Positions 1 to 6,427 of a DNA stretch of 14,656 bases are shown one piece after another (the stretch's first letter is position 1; each line of letters begins with the position of its first letter). This DNA comes from Mageeibacillus sp. UBA5436. GTDB taxonomy: Bacteria > Bacillota > Clostridia > Saccharofermentanales > DTU023. The notes beneath the pieces were generated by a model. The model had not been told where the DNA came from. It made no database searches and saw only the letters and a list, made by a program, of their open reading frames with translations. The stretch is taken from the NCBI GenBank assembly GCA_002427545.1, contig DIRM01000032.1, forward strand, positions 30,638-45,293. Reading direction: 5' to 3'. The position numbers and the translations under genes are program-made.

Positions 1-881
1 CCTTTATAACTTAAAGTAAAGTTAGGATAGGCATCCTTAAAAGTTAAATGCTCACAGCAAAAATCAGGTTTTTTATTATTAAAACGATCTTCGGGATAAC
101 CAAAGGTCACAATATTTAATTGATCTTTAAGATCAGGATTTTTTTGATAGGCTAATTCAAGCATATGTGGAATATTTTTATCAAAGGCTGGGAGAACAAG
201 ATAAGCATGAGGTTTTAACAAGGCGACAAAATTCGCAAAAACCTCGATAACATCAGCCATGGTTGGATAAATATCGACATGATCGTGATCTAAATTTAAA
301 ACAGTTGCTGTTGTCGAATAAAAATGTAAAAAACTTCTGCCAAATTCGCAAGCTTCAGAAACCATTAAATCATGATTAGAGCCAGCACGAACCGTTGACT
401 TAAATTGTTTTAATTCTGCTCCAAGATGCACTGTTGGATCTAAATCAGCCTCCATTAAAATTAAAGAGCACATAGCTGTCGTTGTTGTTTTACCATTCGT
501 TCCAGCAATATTAATTGATCTTTTAAACATACGATTAATCAAACCCAAATAAACGGCACGTTCTACTTCAGGAATTCCGAGTTCAATCGCTTTTTTTCTT
601 TCTGGATTATCTTTGGGAATAGCTAAAGTATAAATCACGGCATCTGGTTGAAAAGTGGTGATATTATCTGCTATTTGTTGATAATTAACATTCACACCTA
701 AAGATTCTAAATAATCGGTTCTGGCTGATTGATGTTGATCGGATCCTGCAACTTGCATACCTTGATGTTTGGCTAATTCTGCTAAACCACACATAGAAAT
801 ACCGCCGATACCAATAAAGTAAATTTTACTGTTTGGTTTAAACAATATTTCTGTTAAATCTTTATTTTGTAAATTTTCCAT
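1..881 (-). CDS. murC: UDP-N-acetylmuramate--L-alanine ligase (MurC), 3' end outside window
   Basis: Cytoplasmic Mur ligase that adds L-alanine to UDP-MurNAc with ATP, the first amino-acid step of peptidoglycan precursor synthesis. About 293 residues are visible. The N-terminal nucleotide-binding motif GIGGISMCGLAEL (about residues 23-35) is followed by the central-domain P-loop AGTNGKTTTT (about 126-135) and SEACEFGRSFLHFY, then LNLDHDHVDIY, the metal/substrate region typical of Bacillota MurC. MurC normally has GTHGKTT; here residue 129 is Asn, as in MurD/MurE-type ligases, but the rest fits MurC. The ATG at 881-879 has GGAG at 890-887 on the minus strand. The rest of the ATPase domain and the C-terminal domain lie left of the window. 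It is divergent from the SDR gene. An Mpl-type ligase is a less likely alternative. Confidence 0.93.
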   Translation of the reverse strand, partial: MENLQNKDLTEILFKPNSKIYFIGIGGISMCGLAELAKHQGMQVAGSDQHQSARTDYLESLGVNVNYQQIADNITTFQPDAVIYTLAIPKDNPERKKAIELGIPEVERAVYLGLINRMFKRSINIAGTNGKTTTTAMCSLILMEADLDPTVHLGAELKQFKSTVRAGSNHDLMVSEACEFGRSFLHFYSTTATVLNLDHDHVDIYPTMADVIEVFANFVALLKPHAYLVLPAFDKNIPHMLELAYQKNPDLKDQLNIVTFGYPEDRFNNKKPDFCCEHLTFKDAYPNFTLSYK

Positions 882-924
882 AAAAACTCCATATTTTATT
901 TTATAAAGATAAGTATAATCTAAT

Positions 925-939
925 TCACAATCTTTGTGA
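925..939. promoter_or_regulatory. Perfect inverted repeat, candidate operator for murC
   Basis: TCACAAtctTTGTGA has perfect 6-base arms and a 3-base spacer. It lies about 45-60 bases upstream of the murC start, near a minus-strand TATACT (-10-like). The half-sites resemble those of Rex/CRP-type regulators, but the Rex consensus has the opposite order (TTGTGA first), so no regulator is assigned. Confidence 0.35.
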
Positions 940-982
940 TTTAATATACAAAGTATAAATATATTAATATTAAAACAAATCT

Positions 983-991
983 ATTTTACCA
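983..991 (-). promoter_or_regulatory. Candidate extended -10 promoter element for murC
   Basis: On the minus strand the sequence reads TGGTAAAAT, an extended -10 (TGn plus a near-consensus hexamer). No good -35 is visible 17 bases upstream. It would give a leader of roughly 95 bases before murC. Confidence 0.3.
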
Positions 992-1060
992 TAGTTAAAA
1001 ATTTTGTTATTAAAATTGCTTGATGCATTTCTATCAAAATTTAAAAATGATAATCTGAAT

Positions 1061-1066
1061 TATAAT
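1061..1066 (+). promoter_or_regulatory. Candidate -10 element (TATAAT) for the SDR-pullulanase operon
   Basis: A consensus TATAAT reading toward the SDR gene, with only a weak AT-rich -35 region upstream. If used, transcription would start near 1073, immediately before the 1076-1103 hairpin. A second TATAAT at 1155-1160 is an alternative closer to the gene. Confidence 0.3.
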
Positions 1067-1075
1067 TTTGATGAT

Positions 1076-1103
1076 GAAGACTTTTTAATGAGAAGTCTTT
1101 TTA
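1076..1103 (+). terminator. Terminator-like hairpin in the leader of the SDR-pullulanase operon
   Basis: AAGACTT (1077-1083) pairs perfectly with AAGTCTT (1093-1099), with a possible extra G-U pair, and is followed by T's. The stem is short and AT-rich. Its position between divergent genes is odd for an ordinary terminator: it could stop background transcription out of the murC side or act in attenuation. Confidence 0.4.
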
Positions 1104-1151
1104 TTAAATTTGATCTTTCGTAATAAATTTTACTTATAGTTGAAAAAAGAA

Positions 1152-1193
1152 GCATATAATTGTACTTTATATGCAGTATACATTTTCTGTATA
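1152..1193 (+). promoter_or_regulatory. Two adjacent inverted repeats just upstream of the SDR gene
   Basis: First repeat: GCATATAA (1152-1159) and TTATATGC (1167-1174), a perfect 8-base stem with a 7-base loop that includes a TATAAT. Second repeat: TATACA (1177-1182) and TGTATA (1188-1193) around a 5-base spacer. They end about 20 bases before the ATG, so they could be operators over a promoter or an RNA structure controlling translation. Confidence 0.35.
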
Positions 1194-1214
1194 ACAGAAG
1201 AGATAGAAAAACGT

Positions 1215-1928
1215 ATGAAAAATATATTAATTACAGGTGCTTCAAAAGGAATTGGTTTAGCGACCGTAAAAGCTTTTTTGAAAAAAGATTATAAAGTTTT
1301 TGCCCATTATTATCAAACTTTTGAGCCTTTAAATAAAATAAAAAATAAAATTAAAAATGCAAATCAATTAATTCTGTTGCAAGCAGACTTAAAACAAAAA
1401 TCTGGCATCGATTTATTATTTTCTCAAATTGATGAAAATATTGATGTGTTAGTAAATAATGCTGCTATTTCTGAAAATATTTTATTTGATCAAATTACCG
1501 AAGAAAAGTGGGATGAAATGTTGTCTTTAAATTTAAAGACATACTTTTTATGTGCACAAAAAGTTTTTCCTGGGATGCTTCATCAAAAATCAGGGAGCAT
1601 AATTAACATCTCATCTATTTGGGGAGTTACAGGAGCAGCGATGGAAGTTCATTATTCTACAGCAAAAGCGGGTGTTATTGGTTTGACGAAGGCTTTAGCA
1701 AAAGAATTAGCTCCCAGTAATATCTTAGTTAATGCTGTGGCACCAGGTGTCATAGATACAGATATGCTCAAATCATTTGATGATACTGAATTAGAAAATT
1801 TAAAAAAGGAAATACCTCTTGAACGATTTGGTAGAGCAGAAGAAGTAGCAGATTTGATTTTATATTTAGTGGAACAAAAATACATAACTGGTGAAGTTAT
1901 TAATATCAATGGTGGTTTATGGATTTAG
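1215..1928 (+). CDS. SDR-family NAD(P)-dependent reductase, YmfI/EF-P 5-aminopentanone reductase-like
   Basis: A 237-residue classical short-chain dehydrogenase/reductase, cytoplasmic. The cofactor motif TGASKGIG (7-14), the NNAA motif (81-84) and the catalytic Ser134, Tyr147 and Lys151 (Y-STA-K) are all present, as is VAPGVIDTDM. The run NISSIWG followed by EVHYSTAKAG, with ALAKELAPSNI after it, resembles YmfI of Bacillota, which reduces 5-aminopentanone attached to elongation factor P; FabG-like ketoacyl reductase is the main alternative. I chose the ATG at 1215 because the motif starts seven residues in, as is usual. An upstream in-frame TTG at 1140 would add an unsupported 25-residue tail across the hairpins. 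The ribosome site is weak. Its stop overlaps the pullulanase start by 10 bases. Confidence 0.88.
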   Translation: MKNILITGASKGIGLATVKAFLKKDYKVFAHYYQTFEPLNKIKNKIKNANQLILLQADLKQKSGIDLLFSQIDENIDVLVNNAAISENILFDQITEEKWDEMLSLNLKTYFLCAQKVFPGMLHQKSGSIINISSIWGVTGAAMEVHYSTAKAGVIGLTKALAKELAPSNILVNAVAPGVIDTDMLKSFDDTELENLKKEIPLERFGRAEEVADLILYLVEQKYITGEVININGGLWI

Positions 1929-3859
1929 TACAAGAATATTATGATCTCGTCGTTCCATATTTAGAAAAATATGATTACGATTCAGATGAATTTAAGAATA
2001 AATATCATTTTACTGGAGAATTAGGAGCTATATATCAAAAAGAACAAACGATATTTCAAGTTTGGTCTCCAGTTGCAGAGAATGTAGAAGTACTATTTTA
2101 TGGTATTTGGGAAAAAGATTATCGAATACCAGAAATTCCAAAAGAAATTTGGCAGATGCAAAAAATTGAAAATGGTGCATGGCAGTACAAAGCAGAATCA
2201 GATCTACATTTGGGTATTTATTTATATCGTGTTACCTATTTTAATGGGAAACAAAAAACTTGTGTGGATCCTTATGCCAAAGCATGCACGATTAATTCGG
2301 GTTATACGGTTATATTTGATCCTAAAACAGTACGCTTAGATCAGGAATCAAAACCAAGAAAAGTCTTTACCGACGCGATTAATGCTGTTATTTATGAAGC
2401 AAGCATTCGTGATCTAACCATTTATCCGCATACAGATATTAAATATAAAGGAAAATATTTAGGCTTAACAGAAACAAATAAAACAAATCAAGAAGGTAAA
2501 CCAGTCGGTCTAGATTATATTAAATCGCTTGGCGTTACGCATTTACAGCTTTTACCGTTTTATGATTTTGCTACGGTTGATGAGAGCAATCCCTTTGCGA
2601 CATACAATTGGGGTTATGATCCCGTTAATTATAATGTACCGGAAGGTTCATTTTCTTTATATCCAGAAAACCCTTTAGCTAGAATTATTGAATTAAAAAT
2701 GATGATTCAAGCTTTACATCAAAATGATATCGGAGTCATTATGGATGTGGTTTACAATCATGTATATACGGTAGAAACACATCCCTTTACCATTTTAGTG
2801 CCAGGTTATTACTTTAGACATTATCCTAATCATAAATTGGCAAATGGGACGTTTTGTGGCAATGAAGTGGCTTCCGAACGTAGCATGGTCCGACGTTATA
2901 TCGTGGACAGCGTTTTATATTGGACAAATGAATTTAAGATCAATGGTTTTCGTTTCGACTTAATGGGTATTCTTGATGTTGAAACCATATCGCAAATTAG
3001 ACAAGAATTAAATCAAATTGATCAAAATATCATTATGTTGGGTGAAGGTTGGAATATGGGCGACATCTTACCAATCGCTAAAAAAGCAATTCCTGAAAAT
3101 TCAGCTAAATTAAAAGGGGTAAGCTTTTTTAATGATCAATTCCGTAATGCTGTTCGTGGCAATGTCTTTCATAAAACTTCAAAAGGTTATATTACAGGGA
3201 AAACAAAAGATACCGATTTTTTAAATTATGAAATATTAAAAAATAAATATAGTAATCTGGATCAAATGGTTCAATATCTGGAAGCGCATGATAATTTTAC
3301 TTTATTTGATCAAGTATCAGGAGCTTTACCAAATCGTAGTGCTGAAGAATATGAAAGACGCCAAAACTTGGCAGCAAGCATGGTTGTTCTTTTACAGGGA
3401 ATACCATTTATTCATGCTGGACAGGAGTTTTTGCGAACCAAAATGGGTAGAAATAATACCTATAATGATTCAGATAAAATCAATCAATTGGATTGGTCTA
3501 AAATTAATCGCTATCCAGTACAATATTTACACGATTTGATTCATTTTCGTAAAACACATAAATATCTTTATTATAAGAACTTTGAAGAAATATTAGATCA
3601 TATAGAAGTGGCTTTCCTTTCTAAGCATTTGATTAAAGTACGTCAAAAAAACTCTGAATATGATTTTTGGTTTTTCTTTAACGCTTATGAAGGCGATAGT
3701 TACACCCTTGTTGATGCTGGCGAATATCATGTATATTTTGCTGATAATCTTTCCTATTTAGATGTTGAGAAAAAGATATCTTTTGTTGAAGGTGAAAATA
3801 CAGTAAAAATAAGTGGTTTAAGTACCTTGGTTATGAAAAAGATTAAGAGTTTAAAATGA
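1919..3859 (+). CDS. pulA: Type I pullulanase (glycogen/maltodextrin debranching enzyme)
   Basis: A GH13 enzyme cleaving alpha-1,6 branches of pullulan, glycogen or branched maltodextrins. It is 646 residues with no signal peptide, so it is cytoplasmic and probably acts on stored glycogen or imported oligosaccharides. An N-terminal CBM48-like domain (about 30-130, with FQVWSPVAENVEV) precedes the barrel. The type I pullulanase signature YNWGYDP is at 229-235. The conserved regions are DVVYNH (276-281), GFRFD with nucleophile Asp347, LGEGW with acid/base Glu376, and EAHDN with Asp458, so all catalytic residues are intact. The ATG at 1919 lies inside the last codons of the SDR gene with only a weak GGTGG before it, which suggests translational coupling. 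No other starch or glycogen gene is in the window. Confidence 0.95.
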   Translation: MDLVQEYYDLVVPYLEKYDYDSDEFKNKYHFTGELGAIYQKEQTIFQVWSPVAENVEVLFYGIWEKDYRIPEIPKEIWQMQKIENGAWQYKAESDLHLGIYLYRVTYFNGKQKTCVDPYAKACTINSGYTVIFDPKTVRLDQESKPRKVFTDAINAVIYEASIRDLTIYPHTDIKYKGKYLGLTETNKTNQEGKPVGLDYIKSLGVTHLQLLPFYDFATVDESNPFATYNWGYDPVNYNVPEGSFSLYPENPLARIIELKMMIQALHQNDIGVIMDVVYNHVYTVETHPFTILVPGYYFRHYPNHKLANGTFCGNEVASERSMVRRYIVDSVLYWTNEFKINGFRFDLMGILDVETISQIRQELNQIDQNIIMLGEGWNMGDILPIAKKAIPENSAKLKGVSFFNDQFRNAVRGNVFHKTSKGYITGKTKDTDFLNYEILKNKYSNLDQMVQYLEAHDNFTLFDQVSGALPNRSAEEYERRQNLAASMVVLLQGIPFIHAGQEFLRTKMGRNNTYNDSDKINQLDWSKINRYPVQYLHDLIHFRKTHKYLYYKNFEEILDHIEVAFLSKHLIKVRQKNSEYDFWFFFNAYEGDSYTLVDAGEYHVYFADNLSYLDVEKKISFVEGENTVKISGLSTLVMKKIKSLK

Positions 3860-3931
3860 TTTCTATTTTAATATAAAATACAAAATTACAAAAAAACAAA
3901 TATTGAATAAAAATTTCATTATTTCTCAGGC

Positions 3932-3958
3932 AGAGTCTTTTTTCATGGACTCTATTTT
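3932..3958 (+). terminator. Possible Rho-independent terminator after the pullulanase gene
   Basis: AGAGTC (3932-3937) pairs with GACTCT (3948-3953) across a 10-base loop and is followed by ATTTTT. The 6-bp stem is modest. It lies about 75 bases after the pullulanase stop, where an operon end is expected. Confidence 0.5.
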
Positions 3959-4064
3959 TGATACGTATTTTTTGGTATGCTTCTTTAATTCTCAAGTTTA
4001 ATATCTTTGTCAGTTAATTATCATTGATGTTTTTAACAATTTTAATCTAGATTTTTTTGAGCTA

Positions 4065-4095
4065 TTCATATATATTGAATATAAAATGGTATAAT
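4065..4095 (+). promoter_or_regulatory. Promoter with extended -10 for the enoate reductase-AcnX operon
   Basis: TGGTATAAT (4087-4095) is a full extended -10 with a consensus hexamer. A weak TTCATA lies at 4065-4070 with a 19-base spacer. The predicted start near 4102 leaves about 160 untranslated bases before the first gene. Confidence 0.5.
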
Positions 4096-4264
4096 TTATC
4101 TGGTATTAATAAACTTTTGAGGAACCTAACTCATACATCAATGAGACTTATGCAACAGCGATGATTTATTTAATTTTGACTAAAGCTTGGGTAAATACTT
4201 CTTTAAATATTCGATAATATTCAAAAAGAAAAGCAAATTGTAAGAAATTAAAGGAGACGGAACC

Positions 4265-6325
4265 ATGGAAAATAATAAAAACCTAGATGCTTTATTAACA
4301 GAATGGAATATAGGTAAGGTTAAAATTAAAAATCGTATTGTTCTCACTTCTATGGGAGGTACGAACCTTTTGGGCTGGATGGAGAGAAATCATTTTGACA
4401 AAGATGGGGCACGATTCATCCTGGAAGTCGCAAAAAATAATGTAGGATTAGTTTTGCCAGGCTGTCAGCCTGTTTATAATCCGATGTTTGGTCAATGGCT
4501 ACATAAAAACGAAAAAATGTATCGTGATTTGGCTGAATGGATGCCAGAGTTTCATAAAACTGGGGCAAAATTATTTATACAATTAACGGCTGGTTTTGGA
4601 CGTTCGTTTACCATTTCTACGATGATGGAAAAACTATATACGAATAAGGCTTTACGCATTATCTCAAAGCCTTTTATGAATCTTGACAAAATTACAGCTT
4701 CAGCCTCCCCTTCGCCTAATCGCTGGTCAGATCATGTTCCTTCAAGAGAGATGACCAAAGAAGAAATTCAAGAGTTCATTGATTCTTTTGCCAAATCAGC
4801 TAAATTATGCCAAGAAGCAGGAGTTGATGGGGTAGAAGTCCATGCCGTTCATGAGGGTTATCTCCTAGATCAATTTACATTAAAATATGTCAATAAAAGA
4901 ACGGATGAATATGGTGGTTCATTAGAAAATCGGTATCGCTTTGCTGCAGAAATTGTTAAAGCCATTAAAAAAGAATGCGGGCCAGATTATCCTGTTTCCT
5001 TACGTTATTCCGTTATTTCAAAAACAAAAGGTTTCCGTGAAGGTGCTTTACCTGGTGAAGAATATACCGAAGTTGGTCGAGATATGGCAGAATCTGAAAT
5101 AGCAGCTAAATTTTTACAGGATGCCGGTTATGATATGCTCAACTGCGATAACGGCACGTATGATGCTTGGTATTGGGCACATCCGCCACTTTATATGCCA
5201 GAGAATTGTAATCTGGATGATGTGAAACATATCAAAAAATTTGTGGATATTCCTGTTGTGAGTGCTGGCAGAATGGATCCTTATGTTGGAAATGAAGCCG
5301 TTGCAAATGGAGAAATTGACGGAGTTGGATTTGCTCGTAATTTCTTAGCAGATCCCGCTTGGTTCACAAAATTATTAGAAGGTAGAGAAGCAGATATTCG
5401 CCCATGTATTTTATGCCATAATGGCTGTTTTAATATGGCGCATTATAAAGGCGTTCCTAATGATCAAGCCTTATCCGATTCTTTACATTTAGCGAGATGT
5501 GCGGTTAATGCAGAAATGCTGCAATGGGATAAATTCCATATTGAAAAAACATCGAATCCGCAAAAAGTCCATATTGTTGGAGGTGGAATTGGTGGTATGG
5601 AGGCGGCGCGTGTTCTTAAATTACGTGGACATGATCCCGTTATTTATGAGAAAGATTCTGAATTAGGCGGTACTTTTATTGCAGCTTCGTCAGAATCTTA
5701 TAAAGAGCGTTTAAGGCAATTATTAAAATGGTATCTATTGCAAATGGAAAAACTGAATATAGAAATTCATTTAAATGATCCTGTCGAATCAATTGAACGT
5801 TTTGGTTCAGAACCTGTGATTATTGCAACGGGCTCAAATCCAATTGTTTTAAGAAACGTCCCTGGTCATGAAAAAATGATTGAAGCAACGGATTATCTAA
5901 CTGGCCATGAAGTTGGCAAAAAAGTGGCTGTGATTGGCGGGGGATTAACGGGCTGCGAAATTGCTTATGAATTAGCCTTATTAGGGCATGAACCGATTCT
6001 GGTTGAGATGCAAGATGACCTGATGAAACAAACGGGCGTTTGTTTAGCCAATTCTTCATTTTTACGCGAATGGTTTGCCTGGCAAAATATTCCTGTTTAT
6101 CTGGACACAACTTTATCCGAAGTGCTTGATGATAAAATTATTTGTACAGACAAAGACGGAAAATCGATTGAGATCGCTTGCGATTCTGTCATTGGTTCGG
6201 TTGGGTATAAACCAAATCCTATTGCTCAAAAGAGCAGAAACGTTCAAGTGGTTGGTGATAGTAAACAAGTCGGCAATTTAAGAACCGTTATTTGGAGTGC
6301 TTATGAAGCAGCCATGAAGGTCTAA
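4265..6325 (+). CDS. 2-enoate reductase / BaiCD-FadH-type FMN, FAD, Fe-S oxidoreductase
   Basis: A 686-residue cytoplasmic flavoenzyme of the old yellow enzyme superfamily that by family reduces activated C=C bonds (2-enoates, dienoyl-CoA, bile acid enones) with NAD(P)H. The N-terminal FMN TIM barrel (about 10-370) has the active-site stretch HAVHEGYLLDQF with His193, His196 and Tyr199, then DEYGGSLENRYRF. A Fe-S motif follows: Cys381-x2-Cys384-x3-Cys388, then Cys412. The C-terminal part holds GGGIGG (439-444) for FAD and GGGLTG (558-563) for NAD(P)H. The C3-C4 gap of 23 residues is longer than the 11 in E. coli FadH. The ATG has GGAG ten to thirteen bases upstream. It leads the AcnX genes, so it probably acts on the product or an analogue of that dehydratase. 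The exact substrate is unknown. Confidence 0.9.
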   Translation: MENNKNLDALLTEWNIGKVKIKNRIVLTSMGGTNLLGWMERNHFDKDGARFILEVAKNNVGLVLPGCQPVYNPMFGQWLHKNEKMYRDLAEWMPEFHKTGAKLFIQLTAGFGRSFTISTMMEKLYTNKALRIISKPFMNLDKITASASPSPNRWSDHVPSREMTKEEIQEFIDSFAKSAKLCQEAGVDGVEVHAVHEGYLLDQFTLKYVNKRTDEYGGSLENRYRFAAEIVKAIKKECGPDYPVSLRYSVISKTKGFREGALPGEEYTEVGRDMAESEIAAKFLQDAGYDMLNCDNGTYDAWYWAHPPLYMPENCNLDDVKHIKKFVDIPVVSAGRMDPYVGNEAVANGEIDGVGFARNFLADPAWFTKLLEGREADIRPCILCHNGCFNMAHYKGVPNDQALSDSLHLARCAVNAEMLQWDKFHIEKTSNPQKVHIVGGGIGGMEAARVLKLRGHDPVIYEKDSELGGTFIAASSESYKERLRQLLKWYLLQMEKLNIEIHLNDPVESIERFGSEPVIIATGSNPIVLRNVPGHEKMIEATDYLTGHEVGKKVAVIGGGLTGCEIAYELALLGHEPILVEMQDDLMKQTGVCLANSSFLREWFAWQNIPVYLDTTLSEVLDDKIICTDKDGKSIEIACDSVIGSVGYKPNPIAQKSRNVQVVGDSKQVGNLRTVIWSAYEAAMKV

Positions 6326-6391
6326 TTTGTACGAATATTTTTATCAAAAATGAATGGCTTAGTAAAAGCCTGTCTATCATTAAAAGAAGGA

Positions 6392-6409
6392 CTTGATATT
6401 AATATCAAG
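6392..6409. repeat. Perfect 18-base palindrome upstream of the AcnX large-subunit gene
   Basis: CTTGATATTAATATCAAG is its own reverse complement. It lies in the 102-base gap between the reductase and AcnX genes and ends six bases before the AAGGAGG ribosome site. It could be an operator or an RNA hairpin affecting processing or translation. There is no T-run after it, so it is not a classical terminator. Confidence 0.6.
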
Positions 6410-6427
6410 GCATGTAAGGAGGTTTTC

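Larger units (their letters stand above)
882..1214. other. Divergent intergenic control region between murC and the SDR-pullulanase operon
   Basis: A 333-base AT-rich gap with no convincing gene. Reading toward murC it holds a minus-strand extended -10 TGGTAAAAT (991-983) and an inverted repeat at 925-939. Reading toward the SDR gene it holds a TATAAT at 1061-1066, a terminator-like hairpin at 1076-1103, a second TATAAT at 1155-1160, and two further inverted repeats at 1152-1174 and 1177-1193. The -35 elements are poor on both sides, so the exact promoters are uncertain. Confidence 0.6.
3860..4264 (+). other. Intergenic region and leader upstream of the enoate reductase-AcnX unit
   Basis: A 405-base AT-rich stretch without a credible ORF. 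It holds a terminator-like hairpin for the pullulanase operon (3932-3958), an extended -10 promoter (4087-4095), and then a predicted leader of about 160 bases containing a small CTCAT/ATGAG hairpin (4130-4145). I could not match it to a known riboswitch class by eye (no T-box motif, no obvious purine, SAM or c-di-GMP core). Confidence 0.6.

Noticed and set aside
925..939. Rex binding site
   Set aside because: The half-sites occur in the reverse order and with a different spacer from the Rex consensus, so only a generic operator is proposed.
1020..1066. TTGATG (1020-1025) as the -35 partner of TATAAT at 1061
   Set aside because: The spacer is 35 bases, far outside the 16-18 range.
1140..1214. 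N-terminal extension of the SDR gene from TTG at 1140
   Set aside because: It has no ribosome site, runs through two inverted repeats and adds residues ahead of a cofactor motif that normally starts near the N-terminus.
2100..3539. Short plus-strand ORFs inside the pullulanase gene
   Set aside because: They are out of frame with a gene whose catalytic regions are all intact.
4176..4220. A second promoter (TTGACT) close to the enoate reductase gene
   Set aside because: No -10 hexamer lies at an acceptable distance; the nearest candidates are 10, 21 or 33 bases away.
5820..6110. Minus-strand ORF inside the enoate reductase gene
   Set aside because: It is a shadow of the intact NAD(P)H-binding domain and has no recognisable motif.
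6350..6427. Longer AcnX large subunit starting at ATG 6350
   Set aside because: No ribosome site precedes it, it covers the palindrome, and a strong AAGGAGG sits just before the ATG at 6428.
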